Below, one piece after another: positions 17,481 to 25,386 of a DNA stretch of 64,000 bases. The stretch is from contig JAGKWW010000002.1 of assembly GCA_021151665.1 (NCBI GenBank), positions 82,313 to 146,312 on the forward strand, given 5' to 3'. The notes under the pieces were generated by a model that was given only the letters and a program-made list of their open reading frames with translations, had not been told where the DNA came from and searched no databases. The DNA is from Flavobacteriaceae bacterium (GTDB lineage Bacteria > Bacteroidota > Bacteroidia > Flavobacteriales > Flavobacteriaceae). Each line of letters opens with the position of its first letter. Positions within the stretch are counted from its first letter, which is position 1. Both the position numbers and the translations under genes were made by a program.

Positions 17481-18451
17481 CATACGATGTGATCATCATA
17501 GGTGGCGGGCCTATCGGCATGGCGTGTGGTATCGAAGCGCAGCGCCGTGGCTTGTCGTATCTTATTATTGAAAAAGGGGCATTGGTAAACAGCCTCTATA
17601 ACTACCCGTTGTATATGACCTTCTTTTCTACGGCTGAGCGCCTGGAGATTGGCAATATTCCGTTCAATTGTATCGCACCAAAGCCCGGCCGTCAGGAAGC
17701 GCTGGAGTATTACCGGAACATCCACAGGCATTTTAATCTGAATATCCATCTGTATGAACGCGTAGCATCGGTACGAAAGGACACCAAGATGTTCAGCGTA
17801 GAAACATCGAAAGCGACGTACACTTCAAAGAATGTGGTAATTGCTACCGGTTTCTATGATATTCCGGTATACATCAATGTACCGGGTGAAAACTTACCGA
17901 AAGTCCATCATTACTATAAGGAAGCCCATGAGCATGCCTTTCGCAAAGTACTCGTTATAGGCGCTAACAATTCGTCCGTGGATGCTGCGCTGGAATGCTG
18001 GCATAAGGGTGCTGAAGTGACTATGGTAATTCGCAAAGGCGATATTAACGGCAGAGTAAAATACTGGATAAAGCCGGACATTGAGAACCGGATTGCCGAG
18101 GGCAGTATTAAGGCTTATTTTTATAGCGAAGTCACCGCTATCCGCGAAGGCGAGGTAGACATCCTGACACCGGATGGGCCTTTTACTATTGCCAACGATG
18201 TGGTGTTGGCGCTAACCGGCTATCGGCCCGACCTGGAGTTTTTACAGGCCGCGGGAATTAACATCCACGGACTCAATTGCGTGCCCGAGTATAATGCTGA
18301 TACTATGGAAACCAACGTGCAAGGATTGTATCTTGCCGGTGTTGTATGCGGCGGGCTCGAAACGCACAAGTGGTTTATTGAGAATTCACGTGTACATGCA
18401 GAAATGATCATGGAAGATATTACGGGTTCCGGGTTGGGAGTTCGGGGTTAA
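17465..18451 (+). CDS. ypdA: YpdA-family FAD/NAD(P)H thiol-disulfide reductase (putative bacillithiol disulfide reductase)
   Basis: 328 residues. An N-terminal FAD-binding Rossmann motif ('VIIIGGGPIGMACGIEA'), the family segment 'KGALVNSLYNYPLYMTFFS', an NADPH-binding motif ('KVLVIGANNSSVDAALECW') and the second FAD motif ('NVQGLYLAGVVCGG') match YpdA/Bdr. In Firmicutes this reduces oxidised bacillithiol; many Bacteroidetes also make bacillithiol. No redox CxxC pair is present, as expected for the family. The last codons run into a G-rich repeat, so the C-terminus may vary between strains. Confidence 0.88.
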   Translation: MERPITYDVIIIGGGPIGMACGIEAQRRGLSYLIIEKGALVNSLYNYPLYMTFFSTAERLEIGNIPFNCIAPKPGRQEALEYYRNIHRHFNLNIHLYERVASVRKDTKMFSVETSKATYTSKNVVIATGFYDIPVYINVPGENLPKVHHYYKEAHEHAFRKVLVIGANNSSVDAALECWHKGAEVTMVIRKGDINGRVKYWIKPDIENRIAEGSIKAYFYSEVTAIREGEVDILTPDGPFTIANDVVLALTGYRPDLEFLQAAGINIHGLNCVPEYNADTMETNVQGLYLAGVVCGGLETHKWFIENSRVHAEMIMEDITGSGLGVRG

Positions 18452-18478
18452 CGTGCGTTCTCGCAACCCCAAACCCCA
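18421..18478. repeat. G/C-rich GGGTT-type inverted repeat between convergent genes
   Basis: Degenerate GGGTTCC-GGGTTGGG-GGGGTT words at the end of ypdA are mirrored by AACCCC-AAACCCC-AAACC downstream, separated by about 15 nt. The inverted arms could fold and act as a bidirectional terminator. A related tract lies at 34970-35040. Confidence 0.5.
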
Positions 18479-18481
18479 AAC

Positions 18482-19534
18482 CTAAAACAGCCTCAGCTGT
18501 TCTCCTTTTGTTCCGTCAAAAAGATGCGTGGCCAGTGGCGGAATTTCTTTCCCTTCAAAATACTTCTGCCGCGCAATGCGGAACGTAGTGTGTATCATTT
18601 CGGCAATGTTGCCTTCGCCCTTCCTGCGTTTAAAGAACTCTTTCTCACCAAGCTTGCCCCCATGCATCGATTCGATCTGGTGCAACACCTTAGCCGCCCT
18701 GTCGGGGTAATGCTCTTCTACCCATTCGCGGAAAACCGGTTCTACCGTATCGTTCAGCCGTACGAGCGTATAACCGAAACTAGAAGCACCACGTTCTGAA
18801 ATCGCTTTTGCAATAGGTAGTATCTCCATGGTATTTAATCCCGGAATCATAGGTGCGATCATGATGTGTACGGGGATACCGTTCTGCGTGAGCGTTTCAA
18901 TCGCCTTTAGTTTATTCTGTGCCGATGAGGTTCGCGGTTCCATCACCCGCCTCAGGTCTTCATTGATCGTAGGGATGCTCATCGCTACGCTGATCAGGTT
19001 CTTTTCTGCGAGAGGTACCAATATGTCCAGATCGCGTGTTACCAGTGCATTCTTGGTAAGTATCTGCACCGGGTGGCGATAGTCCAGGAATGTTTGCAGC
19101 AATTGGCGCGTGATCTGCAGCTTGCGTTCCACAGGTTGGTAACAGTCGGTATTTCCTGAAAGCAGAATAGGTTCAGGGATATAGGCGCGCTTTTTGAAGA
19201 ACTGCTCCAACAATTGCGGCGCATTGCGTTTGGCTAATATGACGCGCTCAAAATCTACACCCGCACTGTAGCCCCAATACTCATGTGTAGGCCGGGCAAA
19301 GCAGTAGGCGCATCCGTGTTCGCAGCCCTGATACGGGTTCATGGAATATGCCATAGAAAGGTCGGGACTCTTTACCGGATTGACGATTGTCTTCGGGAAT
19401 ACATCGATTACCTGCGTTTTTGCAATTACTTCCTCGTAATCGTCATCATAAATGCTTTTTTCATACCGGTTCTTCTCGAAATGATTATGCACATTATGTA
19501 CTGCACCCTGTCCTTTCTTTTTCCGCTCTTCCAT
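18482..19534 (-). CDS. Radical SAM protein, PA0069/Rv2578c family
   Basis: 350 residues. The [4Fe-4S] motif CxxxCxYC lies in 'GCEHGCAYCFARPTHEYWG', followed by 'GVDFERVILAKRNAP' and 'EPILLSGNTDCYQPVERK', the phrases that define this family (relatives of spore photoproduct lyase-like enzymes). The reaction is unknown. The C-terminal 'KEFFKRRKGEGNIAEMI' is also conserved. Convergent with ypdA. Confidence 0.92.
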   Translation of the reverse strand: MEERKKKGQGAVHNVHNHFEKNRYEKSIYDDDYEEVIAKTQVIDVFPKTIVNPVKSPDLSMAYSMNPYQGCEHGCAYCFARPTHEYWGYSAGVDFERVILAKRNAPQLLEQFFKKRAYIPEPILLSGNTDCYQPVERKLQITRQLLQTFLDYRHPVQILTKNALVTRDLDILVPLAEKNLISVAMSIPTINEDLRRVMEPRTSSAQNKLKAIETLTQNGIPVHIMIAPMIPGLNTMEILPIAKAISERGASSFGYTLVRLNDTVEPVFREWVEEHYPDRAAKVLHQIESMHGGKLGEKEFFKRRKGEGNIAEMIHTTFRIARQKYFEGKEIPPLATHLFDGTKGEQLRLF

Positions 19535-19604
19535 CTCCCGCTTCTTTTAAGGCGCAAGATACGATATAAGATTATTTTCTAATAGGGTGTGGATTAAAAT
19601 TTTA

Positions 19605-20477
19605 TCACAATATGGGTTTTCGCATGCTTGTTTTGCCATAGCTAGGTTTGCCTGTCTTATGGCAATAATTTTCAGCGAAGTCTGGATTTTGAAATTCATT
19701 CCAGGTTTTCCACGCATAATAAGAGAACGGGCGTTCAGGATTATAAGGGATATGTTCACCAGTCCGGATACAGTATCCATGTTGTGGTGACATTTCTCGC
19801 CACGATTTTCTTGGTTCTTCTACATTTTCCCTAATAGGCTTTTGCAATGTTTCTGAATTAATTTCATCCTCAAAATCTGATAGCAGTTGTGGTTTGTACC
19901 TGCTTGACGAACGGCCATAAAAATAGGAAGTATGGTCTAAGAGTGTTTCTGATTTTATATATTCTTTTCCAAATCTTACAAGGAAACGCTTTTCTCTGTA
20001 AACCGGCCTTCTTACAAATATTGCATCGTTTTGATATGCAACTGCCTTGCAGAACTCCCAAGCAGAAAGGTCTGGGTTGCTTCCGAGTTGTGTAATAATA
20101 TTTTGTTCTGAAAATATTCCAAATTCAATATTGTTTTTGAAAGAGTGATCATGAAAGTTTACCGAGGTGATTACTCCTTGCTTTTCATTTCCGTAATACT
20201 TTCCGTGTAGATTGGGCGCGTAAACTATTGAAATATTCGGAAATCTTTTAAAAAAGTCAAAATCGCCAATATTTAGACTTTTACTGACATTAGTTTCATT
20301 TTTTCCAAAAACAATTATGATATGTAAGTTGTCGTTATTTTCATGCCTAAGGAATAATTTTTTGAAAAAGTCATCAAGCCGGATGAATGGAGATACAATA
20401 AGTAAAGTTTCCTTAGCATCCCAAATTATATCCGTAATTTTTTCCTCAAGCAGTTCCCCGGTAACAAATTTGCTCAT
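19605..20477 (-). CDS. Phospholipase D-like protein with C-terminal degenerate zinc-ribbon-like tail
   Basis: 290 residues from the ATG at 20477 (a TTG 15 bp upstream is the alternative). The N-terminal half (about 1-140) is a single PLD-like domain with 'LLIVSPFIRLDDFF' and an HxK-type motif 'NLHGKYYGNEKQGVITSVNF', in which the usual Asp of HxKxxxxD is not in place. The tail ('YCIRTGEHIPYNPERPFSYY' ... 'YCHKTGKPSYG') has the spacing of a zinc ribbon but has lost several cysteines. The gene is visibly more AT-rich than its neighbours, which suggests transfer. Possibly a nuclease or defence-type protein; this is inference. Confidence 0.7.
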   Translation of the reverse strand: MSKFVTGELLEEKITDIIWDAKETLLIVSPFIRLDDFFKKLFLRHENNDNLHIIIVFGKNETNVSKSLNIGDFDFFKRFPNISIVYAPNLHGKYYGNEKQGVITSVNFHDHSFKNNIEFGIFSEQNIITQLGSNPDLSAWEFCKAVAYQNDAIFVRRPVYREKRFLVRFGKEYIKSETLLDHTSYFYGRSSSRYKPQLLSDFEDEINSETLQKPIRENVEEPRKSWREMSPQHGYCIRTGEHIPYNPERPFSYYAWKTWNEFQNPDFAENYCHKTGKPSYGKTSMRKPIL

Positions 20478-20546
20478 GTAATTTTTCTTCAAAAATACAA
20501 GTTATGAGAACTTTAACAAAATCTGATTCCTCTGTCAAAGACATAG

Positions 20547-20577
20547 TTTTCCAATAAATATTTATGCACTATCTTTG
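20547..20577 (+). promoter_or_regulatory. Promoter of the pfkB-like gene
   Basis: TTTT (20547-20550), 19 nt, then TATCTTTG (20570-20577), which matches the -7 TAnnTTTG element; the ATG is 24 nt further on. Confidence 0.6.
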
Positions 20578-20600
20578 CCGCTTTCAATTTAAACCTGTTT

Positions 20601-21530
20601 ATGAACAAATTACTTATTGTAGGAACAGTAGCTTTTGATGCTATCGAAACACCTTTTGGTAAAACGGACAAAATACTTGGCGGCGCCGGTACATACATCG
20701 GCCTTTCGGCCTCATATTTTAATGTAGACCAAGCTATTGTATCGGTAGTGGGCGAAGATTTTCCGCAAGAGTATATCGACCTTTTAAAGAACAGGAACAT
20801 TGATGTTTCAGGACTTGAAGTGGTGCCCGGCGGAAAAACGTTTTTCTGGAGCGGACGCTACCATAACGACCTGAACTCCCGCGATACGCTCGAGACGCAG
20901 CTTAACGTGCTGGCCGACTTTAAGCCGGTGGTGCCTGAAGCCTACAAAGATGCTGATGTGGTGCTTCTGGGTAACCTGCACCCAATCATTCAGAGCAGTG
21001 TACTCGACCAAATGACGGCCAAGCCGAAACTAGTCGTGCTTGACACTATGAACTTCTGGATGGACTGTGCTTTGGCAGACTTATTGCAGGTAATGAAGCG
21101 CATTGATGTGATTACGATAAATGATGAAGAGGCACGCCAGCTGTCAGGCGAATATTCGCTGGTAAAGGCTGCTGCCAAAATACACGAGATGGGTCCTAAA
21201 TATGTCGTGATCAAAAAGGGTGAACACGGAGCATTGCTGTTCCATGACAAAGAGGTGTTCTTTGCGCCTGCGCTTCCACTAGAAGATGTTTTTGACCCAA
21301 CGGGTGCCGGAGATACTTTTGCAGGAGGCTTTGCGGGGTATATTACCCAAAGCGAGAACGTTTCGTTTGACAATATGAAGAATGCCATTATATACGGTTC
21401 TAACATGGCATCATTCTGTGTAGAAGAATTCGGTACACAGCGGATGGAGCGATTGACTAAGCCCGAAGTGCTGGAGCGCCTGAAGCAGTTTAAAGCGCTG
21501 ACACAGTTCGACATCAAACTCGAAGAATAA
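20601..21530 (+). CDS. PfkB-family sugar or nucleoside kinase
   Basis: 309 residues of the ribokinase/PfkB fold. The N-terminal 'LLIVGTVAFDAIETPFG' and 'ILGGAGTYIGLSASYF' bind substrate. The C-terminal signature 'DPTGAGDTFAGGFAGY' contains the catalytic Asp and the anion hole. The substrate cannot be read from sequence; its place 55 bp before a PurF-like gene suggests ribose or nucleoside metabolism. A modest terminator lies between them. Confidence 0.9.
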   Translation: MNKLLIVGTVAFDAIETPFGKTDKILGGAGTYIGLSASYFNVDQAIVSVVGEDFPQEYIDLLKNRNIDVSGLEVVPGGKTFFWSGRYHNDLNSRDTLETQLNVLADFKPVVPEAYKDADVVLLGNLHPIIQSSVLDQMTAKPKLVVLDTMNFWMDCALADLLQVMKRIDVITINDEEARQLSGEYSLVKAAAKIHEMGPKYVVIKKGEHGALLFHDKEVFFAPALPLEDVFDPTGAGDTFAGGFAGYITQSENVSFDNMKNAIIYGSNMASFCVEEFGTQRMERLTKPEVLERLKQFKALTQFDIKLEE

Positions 21531-21536
21531 CTACGG

Positions 21537-21562
21537 GAGCCTCAATGCGGGGCTCTTTTTTA
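21537..21562 (+). terminator. Short terminator after the pfkB-like gene
   Basis: A 5-bp stem GAGCC/GGCTC (21537-21541 with 21551-21555) followed by TTTTT. It is weak and may allow read-through into the purF-like gene. Confidence 0.5.
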
Positions 21563-21585
21563 TTATAACAACAACACAACACACA

Positions 21586-23484
21586 ATGAGCGACGCTATT
21601 AAACACGAATGCGGTATCGCAATGCTCCGGCTTTTAAAACCGCTGGAGTATTACAAGGAAAAATACGGCTCGGCTTTCTACGGCATACAGAAAATGTACC
21701 TGCTGATGGAAAAGCAGCACAACCGCGGGCAGGATGGGGCAGGGCTTGCCAGCATCAAGTTCGACGTAAAACCCGGGCAGCGCTACATTAGCCGTATCCG
21801 TTCTAACCAGCCGCAGGCTATACAGGATATTTTTTCGCAGATCAATGAACGGATCAACGAAGAGATGGCGGCCCACCCGGAGTATCACGATAACGTTACG
21901 CTTCAAAAAGAGCAGATCCCTTATATTGGTGAAGTGTTCCTGGGTCACGTACGCTATGGGACCTTCGGTAAGAACAGTATTGAGAGCGTGCACCCGTTCC
22001 TTCGGCAAAATAACTGGATGCACCGTAACCTGATCGTAGCCGGTAACTTTAACCTGACCAACGTAAAGCAGCTTTTTGACAGTCTAGTCGAGTTAGGGCA
22101 GCACCCTAAAGAACTTGCCGATACCGTTACCGTAATGGAAAAGATAGGCCATTTTCTGGACGACGAGGTGGCCGAGCTCTACCAGGATTGCAAGAACGAG
22201 GGCTACACCAAGCAGGAAGCATCGGCGGTCATTTCAGAACGGCTGAATATTACGAGGATACTGAAACGAGCGTCCAAACAATGGGACGGCGGTTATGCTA
22301 TGGCAGGATTATTTGGCCATGGCGATTCCTTCGTTTTCCGTGACCCGGCAGGTATACGCCCGGCCTATTGTTACCAGGACGATGAAATCGCAGTTGTGGC
22401 TTCAGAGCGCCCGGTAATACAGACCGTTTTTAATGTACCTTTCGACAAAGTGCATGAGCTCGATCCCGGTCACGCCATCATCATGAAAAAGGATGGAAGG
22501 ATCACTGTTGAAGAGATCATTCCGTCGCCCTATAAACGTGCATGTTCTTTTGAGCGTATCTACTTTTCGCGCGGAAGCGATGCAGAGATCTACAAAGAAC
22601 GCAAGGAATTGGGAAGACTGCTGTTCCCTGATGTGCTTGAGGCCATCGGTAATGATACAAAAAATACCGTTTTCTCCTATATCCCCAACACGGCAGAGAC
22701 CTCATTTATAGGGATGGCCGAAGCTGCGCAGGATTACCTGAATGAGCATAAAAACCAGTACATACTGGATAACCGCAATACATTAACGCGCGATTCGCTG
22801 CATGAGCTGCTCTCGGAAAAGATACGCACAGAAAAAGTGGCCATTAAAGATGCTAAACTCCGCACCTTTATTACTGAGGACAGCAGCCGTGACGACCTGG
22901 TAGCGCACGTATATGATGTAACCTACGGCGTTATAAAACCTGAAGATAACCTCGTTATCATTGATGATAGTATAGTACGCGGAACAACGCTTAAAAAGAG
23001 CATCATCAGGATGATGGACAGGCTCAATCCGAAGCGTATCGTGATAGTGTCTTCAGCGCCACAGATACGCTACCCTGACTGTTATGGTATCGATATGGCC
23101 AAGCTCGAGGGGTTGGTAGCTTTCCGCGCTGCGATAGAGTTGTTGAAAGAAGCCGGTAAGGGGGAAGTCATTGAGAATGTTTACCGCCTTTGCAAAGCAC
23201 AGGAAAATCTTCCCGATAGCCAGGTTGTAAACCATGTGACGGACATCTACGCGCCGTTTACCGATAAGGAAATTAGTGACAAGATAGCACAGATGCTAAG
23301 TAGCGAAGACATCAAGGCGGAAGTGAGGATTATATTCCAGACCGTAGACAATCTTCATAAAGCCTGCCCTAAAAACCTTGGTGACTGGTATTTTACAGGC
23401 AATTATCCTACGCCAGGGGGTAACAGGGTAGTAAACAAGGCTTTTATCAACTATTATGAGGGCAATGACGCGAGGGCTTACTAA
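21586..23484 (+). CDS. Amidophosphoribosyltransferase-like class II glutamine amidotransferase (long form)
   Basis: 632 residues, longer than usual PurF (about 470-510). The N-terminal nucleophile is C9 ('IKHECGIAMLRL'), so an 8-residue leader must be removed for the Ntn active site. The glutaminase domain has 'KQHNRGQDGAGLASI' and 'GHVRYGTFG'; the PRPP-binding loop is 'VIIDDSIVRGTTLKKSI'. This is the first committed step of purine synthesis if fully active. The extra length comes from insertions in the middle and a C-terminal extension beyond 'INYYEGN'. Possibly a second PurF in the genome; I cannot tell from this window. Confidence 0.85.
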   Translation: MSDAIKHECGIAMLRLLKPLEYYKEKYGSAFYGIQKMYLLMEKQHNRGQDGAGLASIKFDVKPGQRYISRIRSNQPQAIQDIFSQINERINEEMAAHPEYHDNVTLQKEQIPYIGEVFLGHVRYGTFGKNSIESVHPFLRQNNWMHRNLIVAGNFNLTNVKQLFDSLVELGQHPKELADTVTVMEKIGHFLDDEVAELYQDCKNEGYTKQEASAVISERLNITRILKRASKQWDGGYAMAGLFGHGDSFVFRDPAGIRPAYCYQDDEIAVVASERPVIQTVFNVPFDKVHELDPGHAIIMKKDGRITVEEIIPSPYKRACSFERIYFSRGSDAEIYKERKELGRLLFPDVLEAIGNDTKNTVFSYIPNTAETSFIGMAEAAQDYLNEHKNQYILDNRNTLTRDSLHELLSEKIRTEKVAIKDAKLRTFITEDSSRDDLVAHVYDVTYGVIKPEDNLVIIDDSIVRGTTLKKSIIRMMDRLNPKRIVIVSSAPQIRYPDCYGIDMAKLEGLVAFRAAIELLKEAGKGEVIENVYRLCKAQENLPDSQVVNHVTDIYAPFTDKEISDKIAQMLSSEDIKAEVRIIFQTVDNLHKACPKNLGDWYFTGNYPTPGGNRVVNKAFINYYEGNDARAY

Positions 23485-23551
23485 CCTGAATTCTTAAGAA
23501 TGTTTTAAAAACAGGCGTGTCGTCGTGATTTTGTGTTTTTTATCTAAAAAT

Positions 23552-23583
23552 TTTGTAGCGTACGTATAGTTGCGTTACATTTA
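23552..23583 (+). promoter_or_regulatory. Promoter of tandem sRNA copy 1
   Basis: TTTG (23552-23555), 20 nt, then TACATTTA (23576-23583). The same 4-20-8 layout recurs in copies 2 and 3 while most of the 20-nt spacer differs, as expected for real promoter elements. Confidence 0.7.
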
Positions 23584-23587
23584 CCCA

Positions 23588-23667
23588 AAATAGCATTAGT
23601 AAATTAATTTTTACAGTATTTTTGGGGGCTAAAAAGGGAGGACAGGAAATGTTCTCCCTTTTTTTTA
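23588..23667 (+). ncRNA. Tandem small RNA, copy 1
   Basis: Predicted transcript of about 80 nt that starts just before TAGCATTAG (23591). It can fold as hairpin GTAAA/TTTAC (6-nt loop), hairpin TTTTT/AAAAA with a GGGGGCT loop, and a terminator stem 23636-23644 with 23650-23658 (9 bp including a G-U pair) followed by eight T. The 50 nt from TAGCATTAG to the first terminator arm are identical in copies 2 and 3. No start codon or frame is shared upstream, so it is not a peptide gene. Confidence 0.75.
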
Positions 23668-23752
23668 TTTGGTCACCCACGCCCGTTAATACATTTGTTA
23701 AATATGCATTTCGTCGACAAAATCATAAATTCAACTGAAATACTTGTACGTA

Positions 23753-23784
23753 TTTGGCTGGTATGCTTTGTAGAATTACTTTTA
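23753..23784 (+). promoter_or_regulatory. Promoter of tandem sRNA copy 2
   Basis: TTTG (23753-23756), 20 nt, then TACTTTTA (23777-23784). Confidence 0.7.
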
Positions 23785-23789
23785 CATCA

Positions 23790-23868
23790 AAATAGCATTA
23801 GTAAATTAATTTTTACAGTATTTTTGGGGGCTAAAAAGGGAGAACATGATCTGTTCTCCCTTTTTTTA
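23790..23868 (+). ncRNA. Tandem small RNA, copy 2
   Basis: Same body as copy 1 (TAGCATTAG begins at 23793). The terminator stem GGGAGAACA/TGTTCTCCC (23838-23846 with 23852-23860) is a perfect 9 bp with a TGATC loop, then seven T. The unit lies 202 bp after copy 1. Sequence between the units is not conserved apart from the promoter boxes. Confidence 0.77.
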
Positions 23869-23975
23869 TTAAACCATTAGATAAAGTTCATTATTTTAAA
23901 ATTTTTCCTTTCAACTTCTCAATTTTGCAGTTGAACGATTTTTTGTTGCATTTCGTCTGATTTTGTAATAACTGA

Positions 23976-24007
23976 CTTGCATAGTATGACGTGTAGAATT
24001 ACTTTTA
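23976..24007 (+). promoter_or_regulatory. Promoter of tandem sRNA copy 3
   Basis: CTTG (23976-23979), 20 nt, then TACTTTTA (24000-24007). Copies 2 and 3 also share TGTAGAAT before the -7 box. Confidence 0.65.
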
Positions 24008-24011
24008 CACA

Positions 24012-24090
24012 GAATAGCATTAGTAAATTAATTTTTACAGTATTTTTGGGGGCTAAAAAGGGAGAACATGATGTGTTCTCCCTTTTTTTA
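24012..24090 (+). ncRNA. Tandem small RNA, copy 3
   Basis: Third copy, 222 bp after the second (TAGCATTAG begins at 24015). The terminator stem is 24060-24068 with 24074-24082, loop TGATG, seven T. The loop is the only part of the terminator that varies freely among the three copies, while the stem is kept by pairing. The alpha/beta hydrolase ATG lies 88 bp after the T run. Confidence 0.77.
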
Positions 24091-24177
24091 TTGGTGCCTT
24101 TTAAGATTGCAATAGTTCATTCCTTTATTATTTTTGCAATCGCGTATCAACAGCCAAAGAATTCCGCGCGTTTCTGA

Positions 24178-24957
24178 ATGAAGATAATGTATAAAAATAT
24201 CGAGGTGGGCTATAGCGATTCCGGTAAAGGGACGGCCGTAGTGCTTTTGCACGGCTTTCTTGAAAACCGGAGTATGTGGAAGGATTTCCAATACGCACTG
24301 GAAACCCGCAACCGTGTTATCACTATTGACTTGCCCGGGCATGGGGAATCAGGCTGCCTTGGTTACGTCCATACCATGGAAGATATGGCTGACGCGGTAC
24401 ACGCAGTACTTCACGAGTTAAGGGTACGCAAAGCAATCATCGTGGGGCATTCAATGGGCGGCTATGTTGCCCTTGCTTTCGCCGAGCTTTACCCGGATAT
24501 GGTAAAAGGCATAGTTCTTCAGAATTCTACTTCACGGCCCGACAGCGAAGAGCGTAAGATAAACCGTGACCGGGCGATCAGGGCAGTAAAACAAAACTAT
24601 ATCAACTTTATAAAGCTTAGTATAGCCAATCTTTTTAGCGAAAATAATCGCGAACGCCTTGCCGCTGAGATCGATGCGGTTAAAGGTGAAGCGCTGAAAA
24701 CCCCGTTGCAGGGCATTATCGCCGCTCTTGAAGGGATGATGGTTCGCAAAGACCGCGAGGTCCTGCTTCATTTTGCACCTTACCCGATGATGTTGGTTCT
24801 GGGAGAAAAAGACCCGGTGCTGGATTACACAGAGAATGCATCGCAGGTGGAGGGAACCAACGCGAAGCTGCTTTCATTTCCCGACGGCCACATGAGCCAT
24901 ATCGAAAACAGGGAAGAACTGTTGCAAGCCCTGAAGGGCTTTATGAAAAGCTGCTAG
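24178..24957 (+). CDS. Alpha/beta hydrolase
   Basis: 259 residues of the alpha/beta-hydrolase fold. Oxyanion strand 'VVLLHGFLENRSMW', nucleophile elbow 'IIVGHSMGGYVALAF' (catalytic Ser), acid in 'VLGEKDPVLDY', and His in 'FPDGHMSHIENRE'. All catalytic residues are present, so it should be an active esterase or related enzyme; the substrate is unknown. It follows the sRNA array and has a short terminator after it. Confidence 0.92.
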   Translation: MKIMYKNIEVGYSDSGKGTAVVLLHGFLENRSMWKDFQYALETRNRVITIDLPGHGESGCLGYVHTMEDMADAVHAVLHELRVRKAIIVGHSMGGYVALAFAELYPDMVKGIVLQNSTSRPDSEERKINRDRAIRAVKQNYINFIKLSIANLFSENNRERLAAEIDAVKGEALKTPLQGIIAALEGMMVRKDREVLLHFAPYPMMLVLGEKDPVLDYTENASQVEGTNAKLLSFPDGHMSHIENREELLQALKGFMKSC

Positions 24958-24970
24958 TTTGCAATAAAAA

Positions 24971-24990
24971 AAACAGCTTATCGCTGTTTC
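24971..24990. terminator. Hairpin between convergent genes
   Basis: A 7-bp stem AAACAGC/GCTGTTT (24971-24977 with 24983-24989) flanked by A-rich and T-rich runs. It overlaps the stop codon of the minus-strand gene. Confidence 0.5.
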
Positions 24991-25316
24991 TTTTCTTTAT
25001 CTGCTTTCATTTCATCCAGGCAGCATTTGTGATAGGTTGTCTGATATTCCGCTTCTGCTTTATCCATTACTTTTTGAGCACTGCTGCATTCAGTAGCAAA
25101 CTTATCTTTAGAAATAGTGCCGGCTTTTAGTTTATCCGCTGCTTTTTCTACCGCATCGGCATAAACTTTCGTGGCTGCACTGCTGTGCTCTTTAAATTCT
25201 TTAGTGCATTTCGGGCATTTTCCTTCTTCGGCTGCGGTTTCTTCGGTTACGGGATTAAATGCAGTGAACGAAGACAGAATGCAAACAGCACCTAGAAACA
25301 GAATAGTTTTTTTCAT
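24978..25316 (-). CDS. Small secreted cysteine-containing helical protein
   Basis: 112 residues. A signal peptide (about 1-19, 'LGAVCILSSFTAF') precedes a mostly helical, lysine/alanine-rich mature part with a CxxC pair ('KCPKCTKEF') and later cysteines ('ATECSSAQ', 'HKCCLDEMK'). Five cysteines in the mature part suggest disulfides or metal binding. I do not recognise the family. It stands alone, convergent with the hydrolase. Confidence 0.65.
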   Translation of the reverse strand: MKKTILFLGAVCILSSFTAFNPVTEETAAEEGKCPKCTKEFKEHSSAATKVYADAVEKAADKLKAGTISKDKFATECSSAQKVMDKAEAEYQTTYHKCCLDEMKADKEKKQR

Positions 25317-25386
25317 GATAGTTGGTTTTTAAGTTGTTATGTAATAATACGAAAATATTTTACATATTCGATACTTCCCCTGTTTC

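Noticed and set aside
23616..23623. TATTTTTG inside each sRNA body as a second -7 promoter element
   Set aside because: It lies within the transcribed, perfectly conserved body, has no TTTG box at 19-20 nt, and would leave an RNA made only of the terminator.
23695..24177. Two open frames (23695-23880 and 23977-24177) that share a peptide around 'ISKLIFTVFLGAKKGEHD'
   Set aside because: The shared peptide is simply the identical sRNA body read in one frame. Starts differ, the frames run through terminator stems, and copy 1 has no matching ORF.
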